Of a stretch of DNA of 64,000 bases, positions 1 through 12,787 are shown in pieces. Source of the DNA: Stenogyne calaminthoides (Eukaryota > Streptophyta > Magnoliopsida > Lamiales > Lamiaceae); assembly GCA_037126765.1 (NCBI GenBank), contig JBBCBC010000016.1:15054728-15118727 (forward strand), written 5' to 3'. A program made the position numbers and the translations under genes. Position 1 is the first letter of the stretch. Every line of letters starts with the position of its first letter. The notes under the pieces are model-generated. The model saw nothing but the letters and a program-made list of their open reading frames with translations, made no database searches and was not told the origin of the DNA.

Positions 1-2339
1 TTTGTTGCTTTTGGAACTCTTAACAATCATACACTCATTTATTGGACAAATTTGTCCCCAATTTGCGATATGATCGTTCTTTCACGGAACGATTAACAAT
101 ATCTGTTGAGTAAGCTTGATTTTTGATAGTACACGATGCATCGTAGAACTCAGCGCTAAATCCGTAAATCATTGAGAATTGCGAAAATCGATATGAGTTA
201 TGCTTTAAACCATAGACATCTGAGACTCATATAACACATACATCATCATTGGTAATGTGCGAAACCCTCTGGTAAAGCCAAAGTCATACGTCACCAAAAA
301 AGAGTACCGTGGGCCTTAACATTCTCTTATTATGGGAGAGATGTTTGTTGCCGATCATGTGCCATGAGCATCCACTTATTGATGTGCGGATAGTTCTTAT
401 ACACCTCTCTTATTAGCGAACCCACGCGAACACCCAATCCAAATCGGGCTTTAGGTACCCTTGTATGGATTGGGTCTGAGGGTTAGTGTTACCTTCCGGA
501 TACAAACAAAGCGGTCACTTCTATGGTAATCGTCAAGATCGGAAGAATTTGATTTGTCTCCCATAAGCATCTACATAATCATACATCTCTTCATGTGCTT
601 TCGTCGGTATGATTCTGAGTGTGAACCTTGGATGAATCGAAGACTTGTGATTTTTGTGATTTTATGTCTTCTTTTAATTGATTGTGGTTTAGGTGCGAGA
701 TGTCTGGATTTTTTTGGTTGAAGGATAGAGTCTGTTGCTACCATCAAAAGATTCATATCTCATTGCACAAATGGTTTTATGCGATTTACCCTTAGCATCT
801 TGATTAGCGGAACTTGACGATCGGTCTCGTTGAGACTTTCCTTGCGAGATTGTCCTTTTCGATTCGATCTTGATTAGGCTGATGTCTCTTGGAAGAAACG
901 GGGGTTCTTCTGATGATTCCTCGGTGATGCTTGTCGAGATGAGGTCCATTTATTCCACTTTTCGTCGGGACGTGCGTCTTTCTTTTATTGAGGTCTTTTC
1001 CCTTCTTTGATACAAATTTGGCATATATTGTATCTTGTCGAAACCTTCCTAAATTCACTTTTGGAATGTGAACGAGTTGGACATATGAGGATCGAGCGAC
1101 TTTCAAACCCAATACCCGCTACTATCGGTTGGCTTAGAAAGTAGCTTGTTATTTCATCCACATTTTTAGAAGCTTTTCAAAAACCTCTACTTTTTTATTT
1201 GTCCTCACTTTGTTTTAGACTTTCATCTTTGTCGGAAGAGTTCATATAACTTAGCTTGGAGGACTTTGAGATCATCGACTTGTTGTTTGTTGATAGCTTC
1301 TTTGTTCCTTAACTTGATTTTACGATGGATCGGAAGAAATTGTTTTCGAAACTCGGTTATGTTGTCATCTTAGGAACAATCTCAAATGATTCGATTAATT
1401 TGCTCTTCTTAAGGCATTCTCCTTAACAAGACCAATGTTCTCAACCCTTAGCTTATCGTTCTCAACTTCACTATAGTATAAGTGTCTCTGCATTAGAGAA
1501 TCATCGGCGATTGCTCATTGATGAGTTCTTGGTCCCGATCTCTCCCATGTATCTTTTTTTATCAGTGTGGAAGCGAAACAAAAGGCACAAAAAGCGGGTT
1601 TAGAGATTACCTCGGATGGGTGACTTCTTTGGCCATGAGACGGATGTCATCATCATATGAGAATATCGGATCGTCGAGGTTGTCAAAACTTCGTGATAAA
1701 TGGTCATCGGGAAGTCTTCGACAAATTAGTAGCTAGAATCATCAGAAGGCGAGATAAAGTCTTCGATACGATGTATCAACAACCATGGCTTTTCATCGGC
1801 GGTATCGTTGCTCTCTTCTGTTGCACTTCTCTTCTCTCTCCTTTTGGTCGGTCGAAGACAATCGGCTTTGTAGTGACTGATTTTTAACGATTAAACCCAT
1901 TTCGGGTTCTCGAATTTTATCTGCCCGGGTGAGTCATTTCTTCTATAAGATCATCGGTGACTTCCCGTTTGCACATGTCAAATTTCTTCTTCGATATGTT
2001 ATCTCTTCTATCATCGAGCGATCATCTCTTTTTTTCTTCTCTGCGGTCATCTCTATGATCATCTCTTTATCATCGAACAATTCCTTTCTTGTGATATATC
2101 GGTAGATCTCCTATCTCTTGCTCTTCTTTATTACGATAGTCTCTATAAAACTTTCGATACTTTCCCATTTGAACATTCGACCTTTCGAACTACGGTAAAC
2201 CCGTGATTTGTTCATCTAGATTCACAATCCTTTCTACTAGTTTAGGCATTATTGCCTTTCTCTTGGTTGCACAATCTGCAGCGACTTTTAGAATTTGATC
2301 GGCCCGGTAGGAACTTCTACGATCTAGGATTCCTCTCCA
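1..2339 (-). pseudogene. Degenerate internal (pol-side) region of a SIRE-like Ty1/copia element
   Basis: This stretch lies on the 3' side, read on the minus strand, of a recognisable copia gag at 2340-2960, so it should be the rest of gag and the start of pol. Only short minus-strand open stretches remain, for example at 689-949 and 804-1112, rich in lysine, serine and glutamate. I see no protease, integrase or RT active-site motif that I can place with confidence. The assignment rests on position relative to gag, PBS and LTR. The element's 3' end lies off the left edge of the window. Confidence 0.5.
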
Positions 2340-2960
2340 TTAGATCATATTCGTGAGCTTCGGTGAGGAATAGATTGCTTGTCTTAAAGTAACAATATCA
2401 TGATAAATCATGATCATCGTTACCTTAAGTATTCCATTTTTTGGTAGGGACCTCGAGAATCTTATAATTAATGTCCTTATCGACATTACTCGGCCCGAGA
2501 TCCGAAATCTGTTGACTCCCATCGTGATCCTTCCATCAAGCCCGATTGATGGTCTCATTTGGTAACGTATGAGTTTTTGAAGTTAACCATCTCATTTCGA
2601 TCTGCTTTTCTTGATCAGATCATTCCATTGACATATTTGAATTAGCGTATCCCATACTTCTTTGCGATGCATGGGTACTTGACTTTCTCCTTTGTTGTCA
2701 TGTCCATCGTCTTCATCATGAGATGTTTGGCTAGTGTATTTAGATTGGATAACTTTCTTTTTTTTTTTGGCGTCCATCCATGAATGACTCTTTCGACCGT
2801 GCCCAACAACATGATCACGGATCTCTATTATCATCATTTGGATTTTGTATGATAGATTATAATGGGTCCTCGTTCAAGAACTTCCATCATTACATTCTTG
2901 GTCGAACCCGGATGGTTCCCATAAAAGATCTTCGGTCGTACATACTCGTGGCGTTGAACT
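2340..2960 (-). pseudogene. Broken Ty1/copia gag (SIRE-like), minus strand
   Basis: Two minus-strand open stretches (2592-2837 and 2340-2558) give pieces of a copia gag (UBN2 / gag-polypeptide type). The first contains KEVWDTLIQICQWNDLIKKS, which fits the family pattern of a K-E-I-W-D-x-L segment followed by a K-x-S-x-I stretch. The second contains FSRSLPKNGILKVT, matching the L-R-S-L-P pattern further along the same domain. Frameshifts separate them, so no functional protein is made. The order along the minus strand (LTR, PBS, gag) is correct for a retrotransposon. SIRE-like is a family impression from memory; copia gag is the firmer call. Confidence 0.65.
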
Positions 2961-3116
2961 TAGGCAAGTCGTGATGCCGAAGTGTTATCAAAATCTTTGA
3001 ATGTGAGTTTTGAAAACAAATGAGTTTTAAAACAAGTTTTTCAAGATCTGTTCAAGTGACCACAATGGTTCTTCCTCAAGAACCAATGATACTCAAAGCC
3101 AGTGGTCCGTAGAACC

Positions 3117-3135
3117 CTTTGCTCTCACTCCAACA
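3117..3135 (-). other. Eroded primer-binding site
   Basis: Read on the minus strand, the bases next to the LTR resemble the initiator-Met tRNA primer site TGGTATCAGAGC, which appears here in complement as GCTCTCACTCCA. Several positions are mutated. The site lies directly beside the LTR end at 3136, which is the expected place. Confidence 0.45.
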
Positions 3136-4541
3136 TGCAGGTCGAGACGGGTTTTAGTGGTGATCTAGAGGTGAATACACTTTTGAAACTTTTAGGTGGG
3201 ATTAGGTGTGATAAGCAAGTTTGCGATTAGAGTGCGAGTGAATCGGTTTGGTGATATCAACTTCTTGATAAACGAGAAGCGGATCAATTAGTTATCTATC
3301 GGCTTAAGCGATATGCGGAACTGAAGTTTAACCCGTGTGAAAAACAAATTTACTAAATCGATTCTAAGTTATACATTTTTGGATCGGATGACAAAGTGCA
3401 AATTGATTCGGATCGGTTGCTTAGTGCAAATCGATCCGGACTTAGTATATGCATGTAATACTTAAATAGGTAGTGTCTGCAAGATGTGTAAAGGCGATAA
3501 ATGCACACAAAATTTATAATGGTTGGACAACTTGTCCTCGTACACTCTTCCTGTCGTGAGGGGCACCAACTAATGGCCGAACTTAAATTAATGTGTTAGT
3601 TCAACACAAGTCTGTTGATGTATCAAGAGTTCTCACTCAATCAATCCTTAAATCGAACTAGACACCCCTGATGCGAAATCTTGTTAAACAAATTTAACAT
3701 AACACTTGGGTTTTGGGTATAAGATTTGTTGTGCTCAACTAGAAAATCTATCCAAGTATTTGAGTAACCTAAAGTTGAAGGATAAAATTTCTATGCTAAG
3801 AACTATGGGATGAACACTTAGAAAATATTCTTGAATTAGTGTTCTTCGATGCGGAAAAATGAGCTTGCTTGAGCTTGTAGATTATTTCCGTAACCTTACT
3901 CTAAAGATTATTTCCGTGACCTTACTCAAAAGAGGATTTGGAGAGCAATTTGAATCTCGGTCTATTTTAGGTAGTTCTTGGTCCCGGTTGGCGCGTGCTC
4001 GGGAAGGCCATGCCGTCTTCGTGCAACTTTGTCCTTTCTAGCCATTGCCTGATCGCCATATCATGCATGCGTCGGATTCACATACATACGTGTCGATACC
4101 TTAGTGGCTAACAAGTACACTTATTCGGCGCCTTGTATAGCCATCTATGTTGACATTCTTCTGGTCTGATTTGCATCGTACGTTCTGGATAAGTAGATAC
4201 ACTTATCATACTTCTGACTTGCTTGATCTGATCAGTATTCTACTGATCAGATTACCTTGAGTCTTCTGATATGGTTGTCTTTGCTTCAACCTATCGACTC
4301 TACTCATGTCCTAATAGAATAGGTCTTCTGATCTTCTGCGTCTGCTGATCTTCTGTATCTGCTGATCTTCAATCTAAGCGTATACATATTGAGTTCCGCC
4401 TCAATATGTGACCTAGTCTATTCCATCAGCTGTCTAACATGTTCAACTGGTTTCCTAACAATTCATCAATCGACTAACAGGCTCGACTGGTCCTATTACA
4501 ACTGTTTTAGAACTTCCATCAAAACTATAAATTTCCCAATA
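3136..4541 (-). mobile_element. 5' LTR of the minus-strand SIRE-like copia element
   Basis: This region aligns along its length with the LTR at 29895-31769. Shared landmarks include the start TGCAGGTC versus TGTAGGTC, a GGGTTTT block, a CCCGTGTGAAAAAC block, the phrase AACTATGGGATGAACACT, the string TATACATATTGAGTTCC and the end AACTTCCATCAAAACT. The 3' edge, near 4541, is eroded and set by this comparison. It is shorter than the other copy, mainly because it lacks that copy's internal tandem repeats. Confidence 0.65.
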
Positions 4542-4674
4542 AATTTTACATTAAATATTTTAAATATTTATTTAATTTGATCAATTCAGTTCAAATATAG
4601 CCATGTTTTTCATTTTCTAATATTGTACATGTACAATATATATTTTCAAATATATTTTTAATTTATAAATAATA

Positions 4675-4916
4675 CTCACTCTTATTCAAAATATAAGATG
4701 TTTTGTCCTTTTGCACGTTTATTAATAAAGAAAAAATATACCAAAATTAGCCTTATTTAATGATAAATTATCTTTAATGACATGATAGGGAGTAAAACAA
4801 GAAAGTAAAGAAATAATATTAAATAAGGGTAGTGTAGGGAAATAGAAGACAGAACATCAAATAAAAAGTAAATAATGCAATAAGCCAAAACATCTTACTT
4901 TTTGAATAGGAGGGAA
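4675..4916. mobile_element. Stowaway-like (Tc1/mariner) MITE
   Basis: The element has inverted ends: the left arm reads TATTCAAAATATAAGATG and the complement of the right arm reads TATTCAAAAAGTAAGATG. TA dinucleotides flank it at 4673-4674 and 4917-4918. Its length of about 240 bp and the CTCCCTCC-like terminus on the right side fit plant Stowaway MITEs. It has no coding capacity. Confidence 0.75.
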
Positions 4917-4918
4917 TA

Positions 4919-5122
4919 TGTATTTAAAAGTAGTGTATTTTCAATTGTATAGCGTGTTGATTAAAATATTGTCTTGATATAATGGAAAATACATTAAATT
5001 TAGACATATATTTATAACTTAGAAATGCATTTTGAAAATATAAATAAGTTTACCATAAATAACTCAAATAAGTAGAGTGAGAGTATTTCATAATGTGAGT
5101 TGTAGAGAATAGAGAATGACTG

Positions 5123-5169
<47 letters not shown>

Positions 5170-5503
5170 TAATATCTATGAATATGAATGCAAAATGACA
5201 ATTCAATTACATATATTTATTACTGTATTATTTAATATTTTTTTTATTCATGTGAAATATCATTAAAAAAAAATTAAAATGGTGTTTTTTCAAATGTTAC
5301 AAAATATTTTTTTTTCCAATGCTGTGAAATGTATCTTTGATTTCTTTTTTTAAACTGCATTTGAAAATACATCCTTAAAGTCCTGATGATACATCAATAT
5401 TTTTAGTCCGAATAAACAAATTTAGCTCATACTTTTTTTTTTTTTTTTTTTTTTATCAATTTTAGCACATTTTTCTTCCTCTCAAAATTTAACAAATACT
5501 TTC
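4919..5503. other. AT-rich spacer with (TA)n and poly-T tracts
   Basis: No gene is visible. It holds a perfect (TA)n microsatellite at about 5127-5164 and a long T run near 5437-5453. The minus-strand open frame across the TA tract (5012-5206) is low-complexity translation, not a gene. Confidence 0.8.
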
Positions 5504-5506
5504 AAT

Positions 5507-5960
5507 CACTACTACACGTTTAAGCTTGCTCAACTGCACTTGGACAACCCTTTTTTCAAACAGCTCTCCAAAATATAACTTGGAAAGCGGTTTGAAAACA
5601 TTGTCTCAAAAGATTTAGACGCCGGTTTGAACATTATCAAGAAAACCTACTCTCGACGGCGGTTTTGAAGCCATTGTTTAATAGGTCCGGTTTCATTATC
5701 AGCCCCAAATCGCATCCAGAAGCTTAATTTCTCCCTTTTCTCCCCCAAATCGCCCTCCTCCTCCCTCTCCCCCAGATTGCCGCTGTCGCCCTCCTCCTCC
5801 CTCTCCCCCAAATCGTCCAAATCGCCCCTATCACGAACTAATCCTCCCTTTCTCCCACGGTACGTCGTGCGCCCTAGTTAGGCTCCTCCTCCCTCTCCCA
5901 CCGCCGCCCTCCCCTACTGCCGCCGCCGTCGCCCGCCTTCCTCCTCCTCCATATAGGTAT
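5507..5960. repeat. Subterminal repeat block and GC-rich leader of CACTA element 1
   Basis: The first 200 bp contain degenerate subterminal motifs such as CTTGGACAACCC, AGCGGTTTGAA and GGCGGTTTTGAA. In studied CACTA elements, motifs of this kind bind the transposase. From about 5700 to 5960 the sequence becomes strikingly C-rich (CTCCTCCCTCTCCCCC repeated, then CCGCCGCCGTCGCC), unlike the AT-rich surroundings. The equivalent block in element 2 is at 49505-49760. This is probably the transposase promoter or 5' UTR. Confidence 0.6.
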
Positions 5961-6060
5961 TTTTTCTTATATATATATATATGTATATATATTTTAATTA
6001 TATATATATATATATATTGCATGTGTATATATATATAGTATATATATATATATTAGGATT
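5955..6060. repeat. (TA)n microsatellite within CACTA element 1
   Basis: Broken runs of TA and ATATGTATAT occupy this stretch. Element 2 has longer TA runs at the matching position (49228-49497). The tracts therefore come from the CACTA family itself. Confidence 0.8.
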
Positions 6061-6694
6061 AATTGTTTATATAAATGTGTTTATATGTTTGGCTTGGTTT
6101 AGCTAATTTGTTAGGATTAATTGTTGTTAGTGTGGGATTAATGTTGGTTTAATTATATTGTTGTTAGTAGCTTGGATTAATTGTTGTTAGTGGCTTGAAT
6201 AAATTTTTTTGTTAGTGTTGAGATGAACAATTTGTTAGTGATGAATATATATTGTGTGACTTGGCTTGATTTTTTTATGCTAATTTTAGAGATGAACAAT
6301 TGATGCACTCAAGTGTTTGATAATATGCTTGTGTGAGGATTTAAACATAAATTAGGATTAATACAATAGGATATATTTGGGTTATTAATTTGATGAATGG
6401 ATAGTGTGTTTGCTTTAGATCATTGATGGTACATTAGGATACATATTGTCTTGAGAAGCAACAAAACCTTAGGTACATGCAATATAAAAGCCTTAGGTAC
6501 TCCACATTCTATATATGCAAGTTTTTTGTAAGACTAATTTTGTGAATGAGCCAAAAATTGGAAGGATTTCAAAATTAGAAAATTAAAATGAATGTAAATT
6601 AAGTATGGTTAGGAATGCACTTGTTTTTATTCTGAAAATTGTCTTGAGAAACAATACTTCATATTGTCTTTCCTATAGGCATCTCTAGTTCTAC
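6061..6694. other. Non-coding 5' region of CACTA element 1
   Basis: This AT-rich stretch lies between the leader and the transposase start. It contains about three imperfect copies of GGATTAATTGTTGTTAGTG near 6110-6200. The bases TTTCCTATAGGCATCTCTAG just before 6695 could be a splice acceptor, and the same arrangement is seen in element 2. No coding content is visible. Confidence 0.6.
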
Positions 6695-7231
6695 ATGGAT
6701 CGAAAGTGGGTTCGAGCAGATCGATTATCAGAGGAGTATAGGAATGGGGTAGAGGAATTTTATAATCATGCAATTAGACACTGCACCGACCATCAGTACA
6801 TTCCATGTCCGTGTTGGAAATGTATGAATGGAAAAACTATTAGTGGTCGAGAAAGTTTGTTCGACCACTTGATGATTCACGGTATTGATAAAACATATAC
6901 CGTTTGGACATCTCATAGTGAGAGAAGAGATGGATGTAGATCAAGCAACCTAGGAACTGAATTTAGGTTTGAAGATACAGTGGATGCAGATATTTTTAGA
7001 GATGTACCTACTGTTGATACATCGAGTGGGGATGACGATGATACGCGAGATCACCCTTATATGTTGAAGAAGTTAAGGGATTCTACTGGATTACCCCTTT
7101 GGCCCGGGTGTAAGAAGGCAACAAAACTGTCAGCTCTGTTGATATTGTTCAACATAAAACCAGCTCACCAGTTGTCTGATGCGTGCTTCACAAATATGCT
7201 GGACAGTTAGTGGTCTATTGCCTGATGAAAA
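6695..7231 (+). pseudogene. TNP2-type CACTA transposase, N-terminal part (Transpos_assoc domain)
   Basis: The frame begins MDRKWVRADRLSEEY and contains CPCWKCMNGK, the cysteine-rich core of the transposase-associated domain (residues about 1-75). The start of the main transposase domain follows, with GLPLWPGCKKATKLSALL at about residues 128-145. Comparison with element 2 shows a small frameshift near 7200 (NMLDS-stop instead of a TVSGLLP-type continuation). At 7236 the gene is cut by a solo LTR; across it the reading DENV-LPKRAYDA resumes exactly when LTR and one TSD are removed. The protein would bind CACTA ends in the nucleus, but this copy cannot be functional. Confidence 0.85.
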
Positions 7232-7236
7232 TGTAC

Positions 7237-8770
7237 TGTTAGTGTTAGTGTCCTAGAGACAATCCATTGTAAGGACATAATGCTCAGATAATATTTAGTA
7301 TTGGTTTAACATTATTGTTTATTTAATATTAAATATATGGCGTTGCACTTATTAGAATATTATGTTTGATTGTTTGCATTTGTTCTTATCTGTGTTCCCT
7401 TGAGTCATTGCTATCATTGAGTGAGTGAGAACTCAGATGACTTAAGCGTGATTCTCAAATATCCCCGATCGAGGATCATCAAGAATGAGATATTGATGAT
7501 ACAATCGAGATTGGTGTGCGATCTGCATCATACTCTTAGAGAGTGTAGTAAGATCTCACTTACTACGAGATACTAGGTATCTCATGATGGATGCACAAAT
7601 ACCTTAGAGGGTATTGGTATACTCATCCGAGCAACCGTTTGATGTAGTTCCACTATATGTGTCTACGGGTGTCTCGGTTAGTGGGAGCGATGCAATATTC
7701 CTTTGACTTGAGGTCAATCATACGACATATGTGGAGTGATGAACTTTGATCATCACCGGCGCTTGCAAAATCTATGGGTAGATATGACTTGGATTGGGTT
7801 CATCACGAAGTGCATGTGCATGGTAGTTGAGCCAAGAAAAGTATTCATTCCTCAAAGTGGATTTAGAGAGAATACTCACCTTCTCATCTTAATTGGATCA
7901 AAGTCATTGGCCAATGCACGTCAACTTGGACTTTGTGGCCAAGTGTGACATAAGTGATCAATTAATGATTAGAGATAAATCGATTAAGTTATTTGAATAG
8001 ACACTTCATCATGTTCAAGACTAATCGAGTATTCGTGAATGAAAGGAGAAAATCGTAATAGCCCGTATTACGATTCTACGGTAGTTTGCGTTTCTACATA
8101 GCGTGCCTCATATATTGAGAATGTCTAATTTATTGTTAAGACCGTTAGTTTGACTAATAGCTCGATATATGAGGGCCTATGGGTCATAATAACAAGTAAC
8201 CCGGGTGTGCGGATTAAAGTTGGTTGATTAAGTATTAAATTAGATTTAATATTTAATTTATGGAGAATTAATAATATATTAATTTAGAATTAATTATTAT
8301 TACTATTTAATTAAATAGATTTAATTAAATAGGAATCCCAAAATAATATTATGGAATATTATTGTAGGAAAATATATGTAAGGAAAAACATATCTTTGAG
8401 ATATGCTTTTCAAGATTATGAATTATCTTCCTAATAAAGTTTGCTTAAGATTTAAGCCAATCTCTCCCTATATATATATGACATCCAGGATTCATTATTT
8501 ACTACAACAAAGAAAACCTAGTTTCTCCATAAAATCTAGAATAGGAATTTTCCTAGCAAATTCGGTCTCAGATTCAACACTGACAGATCTGTGCAAGTCT
8601 GTCTACGGGGATTACGTGGATACCATAGTTGAGAAATCTGCTATCGAATCACTATAAGGTTTCTCGTTATGATTATTGTAATCGTTTGTGCAATTATATG
8701 TTTGTTGTTGGTGAACTGTTTATTTCCGCTGCGCATGTACTACGTGTTTACGTGCCTCTAAAATTCAACA
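7237..8770 (+). mobile_element. Solo LTR, copia family A, inserted in the transposase
   Basis: It begins TGTTAGTGTTAGTG and ends AAATTCAACA. A perfect 5-bp TSD, TGTAC, flanks it at 7232-7236 and 8771-8775. It aligns along its length with the 5' LTR at 58279-59959. A lone LTR with an intact TSD is the usual product of recombination between the two LTRs of a full element. A TATATATATA box-like tract lies near 8469. The ORFs inside (7736-7948, 8403-8657, 8629-8826) are LTR noise. Confidence 0.93.
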
Positions 8771-8775
8771 TGTAC

Positions 8776-9561
8776 TGCCTAAGAGAGCATATGATGCTAA
8801 ACAAATGCTCAAGTCCATCGGGTTAACACATTAGAAAATTCATGCTTGTCCGGGTGATTGTATCTTATTTTGGAAGGAGTATGAAGACCTCGATGAATGT
8901 CCCAAGTGTGGGGAGAAGCGATATAAGAAATATAAATCTCTCGTGAAGGTGATGTGGTACTTTCCAATAATACCAAGATTCAGGAAAATGTATAGTAGCG
9001 CTGTGGATGCTAGAAATTTAACTTGACATCATGATGATGGATCAAAGATGGAATCTTTAAGACACCTTTTTGATTCACCCGATGGAAGACATTCGATGTC
9101 AGGCATCCAGAATTTGGCAACAAGCCACGACACTTGCGTCTTGCACTCTCAACTGACGGAATGAATTTTGTTCGGTATCCAAAGTACCAACTACGATACA
9201 TGGCGATTGATTACATTGGTTTATAACCTTTCACCCGAGTTGTGCATGAAGCGACTTACATGATGTTGTCTATGTTGATATCGGGGACCCAAACAACCCG
9301 ATAAGCGACATATAGATGTATATCTGGCTCCTTTGATAGAGGACTTGAAGCTCCTGTGGGATGAGGGTGTCAATGTGTATGATGCTTGTAGAAAGGAGAA
9401 TTTCAAGTTTAAGGTCATCTGTTTGGAACTATCAATGACTTTCCCGCTCACGAGAATCTATCTGGATATAGTGTGAAGGGGGCGATGCATGTCCTTGTTG
9501 TACCAAGAAGACACATCACATTCCTTGAGTCATTGTAGGAAGTCCATTTATATGGGACATA
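8776..9561 (+). pseudogene. TNP2-type transposase, middle part, heavily broken
   Basis: Translation in shifting frames gives KRAYDAKQMLKSIG, IHACPGDCILFWKEY, DECPKCGEKRYKK, VYNLSPELCMKR and DVYLAPLIEDLKLLWDEG. These all match the Transposase_21 region of element 2 (47709-48165 and below). The frame is destroyed by stops and small indels, including TGA at 9024-9026 where the family has Trp. It is cut again at 9566 by a second solo LTR. It is non-functional. Confidence 0.85.
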
Positions 9562-9566
9562 GGAGG

Positions 9567-11409
9567 TGTTGGGATTATACTAGAAAGTATGCTTTTTACT
9601 TTGTATAATCAAAACTGAATTTCGGACTTATTTACTGAAATAAAATGTTTATCACTGATGCTTTAAATATTATCGAATGTTATATATATTTCTTTGATAA
9701 CTGTTCAATAAATTAAATGCGTGTTACATTGTAGTTAATTTAGTGATACCAAATCACGAAGATTAAATTAACAGGTCCTTGTAACTAAAAAGTCGCCATT
9801 CACGACCTAGATGGAAATGAACAACCCATCGTGAAAGGTTGAAGTGTAAGGCTCGAGATTGACTTGTCTTGACCAAGAGATTACACTAGTGCATGGTGAT
9901 GCAAAATTGAATAGGACCTACATGGAGGATAAATTCTTCTAACCGAACAAGGAAGAATTAGACCTCAAATGGTTCGTTATTTCTTAATCTTCGTTCCTTA
10001 AATAGGATCACGTGTGATTGGTAACTATTGCTTTGACTTATCATGGGTAGAGAATCAGCGAGATTCAATACTTTTTATCTTGGGCAATATTATTAGTCAC
10101 ATGTGATTGCTAAGATTTAATCTGAAGAATCGCAGTAAACGCTTTTGTGTGATTTACCCGCTTGGGAGGTTCATAAGCTTTATCATACCAAATCTTGCAA
10201 GTGGAATTAGTTTCCGGTATGGATAATAATGTTGAACCGTTCCTTGACCAAGGACAAAAGATATTAATTAATGGAAAGCTATTTCAGTGGCTTGAATTAA
10301 TTAATGGGCTAGATAAACTTAAACACGGAAATAATAAGCAAGAGCCATATTGGTTGTAATATGAGTTAAGATGGATAGTGCAATATTAATTATGTAGTGG
10401 GATTAATTAATATTTATGGACTTGAATAATATTGTGGCTCAATATTAGATATTCAAAGTCCTTTAGAAGGTCCAATCTTAATTCTCCTAAAGGCCCCCTG
10501 AGTAGCCCAACATATAGTCCAATAACTGAAAAAAGTGATTAAAATAAAATAAATATTGTTGCCTATTTTTCCTTGCAATTTTCGAATTTTATGGATAAAA
10601 GGGGGAGAAAGATTTTCTTTGAATTTTGTTATGGAATGAAGATATGTATTCTTGGAATACAAGATTATCTCATTAAATTCAAGAAATCTCCCACTTGGTT
10701 ATCTATAAGAGAAAATTCAAATTTTTTGAAATATAGTGGGCAAGAAAGATTTTCTTGATTTTCTTGAAAAGATATTATGGAAGATATGTATTTCTTGAAA
10801 TACAAGAATATCTCATAAATTCAAGAAGATCCAAATCTTGGATTCTTGGTACCCCATATTTCGAAAATATCCATAATAAAAGAGTAGATGGGATTTTGTG
10901 GAATATTATAATTATGGAAAAAAGAATATAAGAGACATATTCAAGATTTCTTGGAGATCAAGAAAAGATTTCCCACATTGTTTTATCACAAAAATTTCGA
11001 CCACCTTGTACTCTATAAATAGGGGATGATTCTTTCATTCCCAGGTACAATTCCATGTGCTGGAAAAATTAGTAAATCCACAAAGGTGGTGCAACATAAT
11101 TTATTTTCCTTTTGTTAAATCGTTCACAAGTGTCTTACCACCGGATAGTCGAACGAGGCTAAGGGAATACTTGGGAAGTTCTTTTGGTTAGTCTAATCAG
11201 CCAGATCACTGTCATCCCAAGAGGTACGTTCACGTAAACTCGTAGAATTCCGCATGCGTAGGTTTTATGTGAATTATTATGTGCATGATATGTTGTTGGA
11301 TTATTATTTGAATTAATATAGGATAAATTCATGCTAGTAATAATTATAAGAATTAAATTTGTATTTAAATATTCACCCCGATTAGATCTGTGCAACTTAT
11401 TCCCCAACA
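9567..11409 (+). mobile_element. Solo LTR, copia family B, inserted in the transposase
   Basis: It begins TGTTGGGATTATACTAG and ends TTATTCCCCAACA. A perfect TSD, GGAGG, flanks it at 9562-9566 and 11410-11414. It aligns with the 5' LTR at 25914-27752. The TATA box is TATAAATAG near 11024. Removing the LTR and one TSD rejoins the transposase reading MGHRRW...THKYRTM. The short ORFs within it on either strand have no coding meaning. Confidence 0.95.
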
Positions 11410-11414
11410 GGAGG

Positions 11415-12635
11415 TGGTAGGACCAAACACATAAGTACAGAACAATGACCGATGCATTCGATGGCACAATCGAGACAAATGAAGCACCACGTTTATTATC
11501 AGGTTCGGATGTATTGAATGAGATGAAGAATATCAACACACAGTACGGAAAGTGCTTCGCAAAGCGTGTCACCACTAGCGGTTGGAAGAAGGAATCAATT
11601 TTCTTTCAATTGCCCTATTGGAAAGAGTTGTATGTTAGACACTTCATTGATCTAATGCACTTTGAGAAGAACGTTTGTGCCAGCTTGCTCAATAATCTGC
11701 TAGCTGATAAGAAGTCCAAGGATGGTTACAATGCAAGAATGGATATGATTGATATGGGAATAAGAGCAGAACTAAAACTTGTGCCTAGAGAAAGGGGTAA
11801 ACCGTTCTTACCTCCTGCTGCACACACCTTGTCCAACAATGAGAGAAAAGAGTTACTTCAGACACTAAAGGATGTGAAAGTACTAGAGGGTTATTCGTCC
11901 AACATACAGAAACTTGTATCAAATGATGGCGTGAGACTGATGAATCTTAAATCGCATGACTATCATGTCATCATGGACACTTTCTTGCCCATTGCAATAC
12001 GTTCTATCTTGTCTGAAAATGTGCACATAACCATAACAAAGTTATGTTGGTTCTTCAAGGCAATAAGTAGCAAGGTCATAGATCCTAGAAAATTGCTTGG
12101 TTTTCAGAGACAGGTTGTGGGGACGCTCTGTGAGCTTGAGATGTATTTCCCTCAATCATTTTTTGATATAATGGTTCACCTAACCGTTCATTTGGTACAC
12201 GAGACAAGGATGTGTGGTCCTGCTCGTATGCGATGGATGTATGGTGTAGAGAGATATATGAAAGTGCTCAAAGGATATGTGATGAATATGTCCAGGCCGG
12301 AGGGATGCATTGCAGAACGCTATTTAGTAGAAGAAGCAATCGAGTACTGGTCTAAATTTATTCCGAATGTCGATGCAATTGGACTTCCAATTACTCGGTA
12401 CACCAATAGGATGTCGATGCAAGCACTTGCTGAGACATTTCCCACCAGAGATAGATCATGGATTGAAGTTGAGCACAATCGCACGTTTGTTGACTGGTTC
12501 AATGGTTATGTAGCAAATATGTTGTCACAGGATAAAGAATCGGTGAAAGAAAGAGTTAAGTGGTTATCCAGAATGCCTGATAGACATGTGTATTTAATCT
12601 ATTTTTATTTTCTAATTATAATAATAATAGTGTGA
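11415..12635 (+). pseudogene. TNP2-type transposase, C-terminal part (end of Transposase_21 plus DUF4218)
   Basis: An open frame of 396 codons (ATG at 11445, although translation would really continue from upstream of the LTR) encodes DGTIETNEAPRLLSGSDVL and LPYWKELYVRHFIDLMHFEK, typical of Transposase_21. DUF4218 follows at about residues 180-300 (LGFQRQVVGTLCELEMYF, MVHLTVHLVHE). The last part, DRSWIEVEHNRTFVDWF, is the usual segment before DUF4216. Compared with element 2 there is a deletion of about 50 codons near 12412, and the DUF4216 domain itself is missing. This stretch is open, but it is separated from its N-terminus by insertions and stops. Confidence 0.85.
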
Positions 12636-12787
12636 TGACGATGTATCGGAGTCGCCTTCCGAATCAAGGCTCAAGATCTAATTTCAATAAAGTGAGCTGG
12701 ACAAATATTAAGGTAAATTTAATTTAGTAAGTTATCAAATTAATAGAAAATAATCATAATTATAATACGTGCTTATAATTGCTAATC

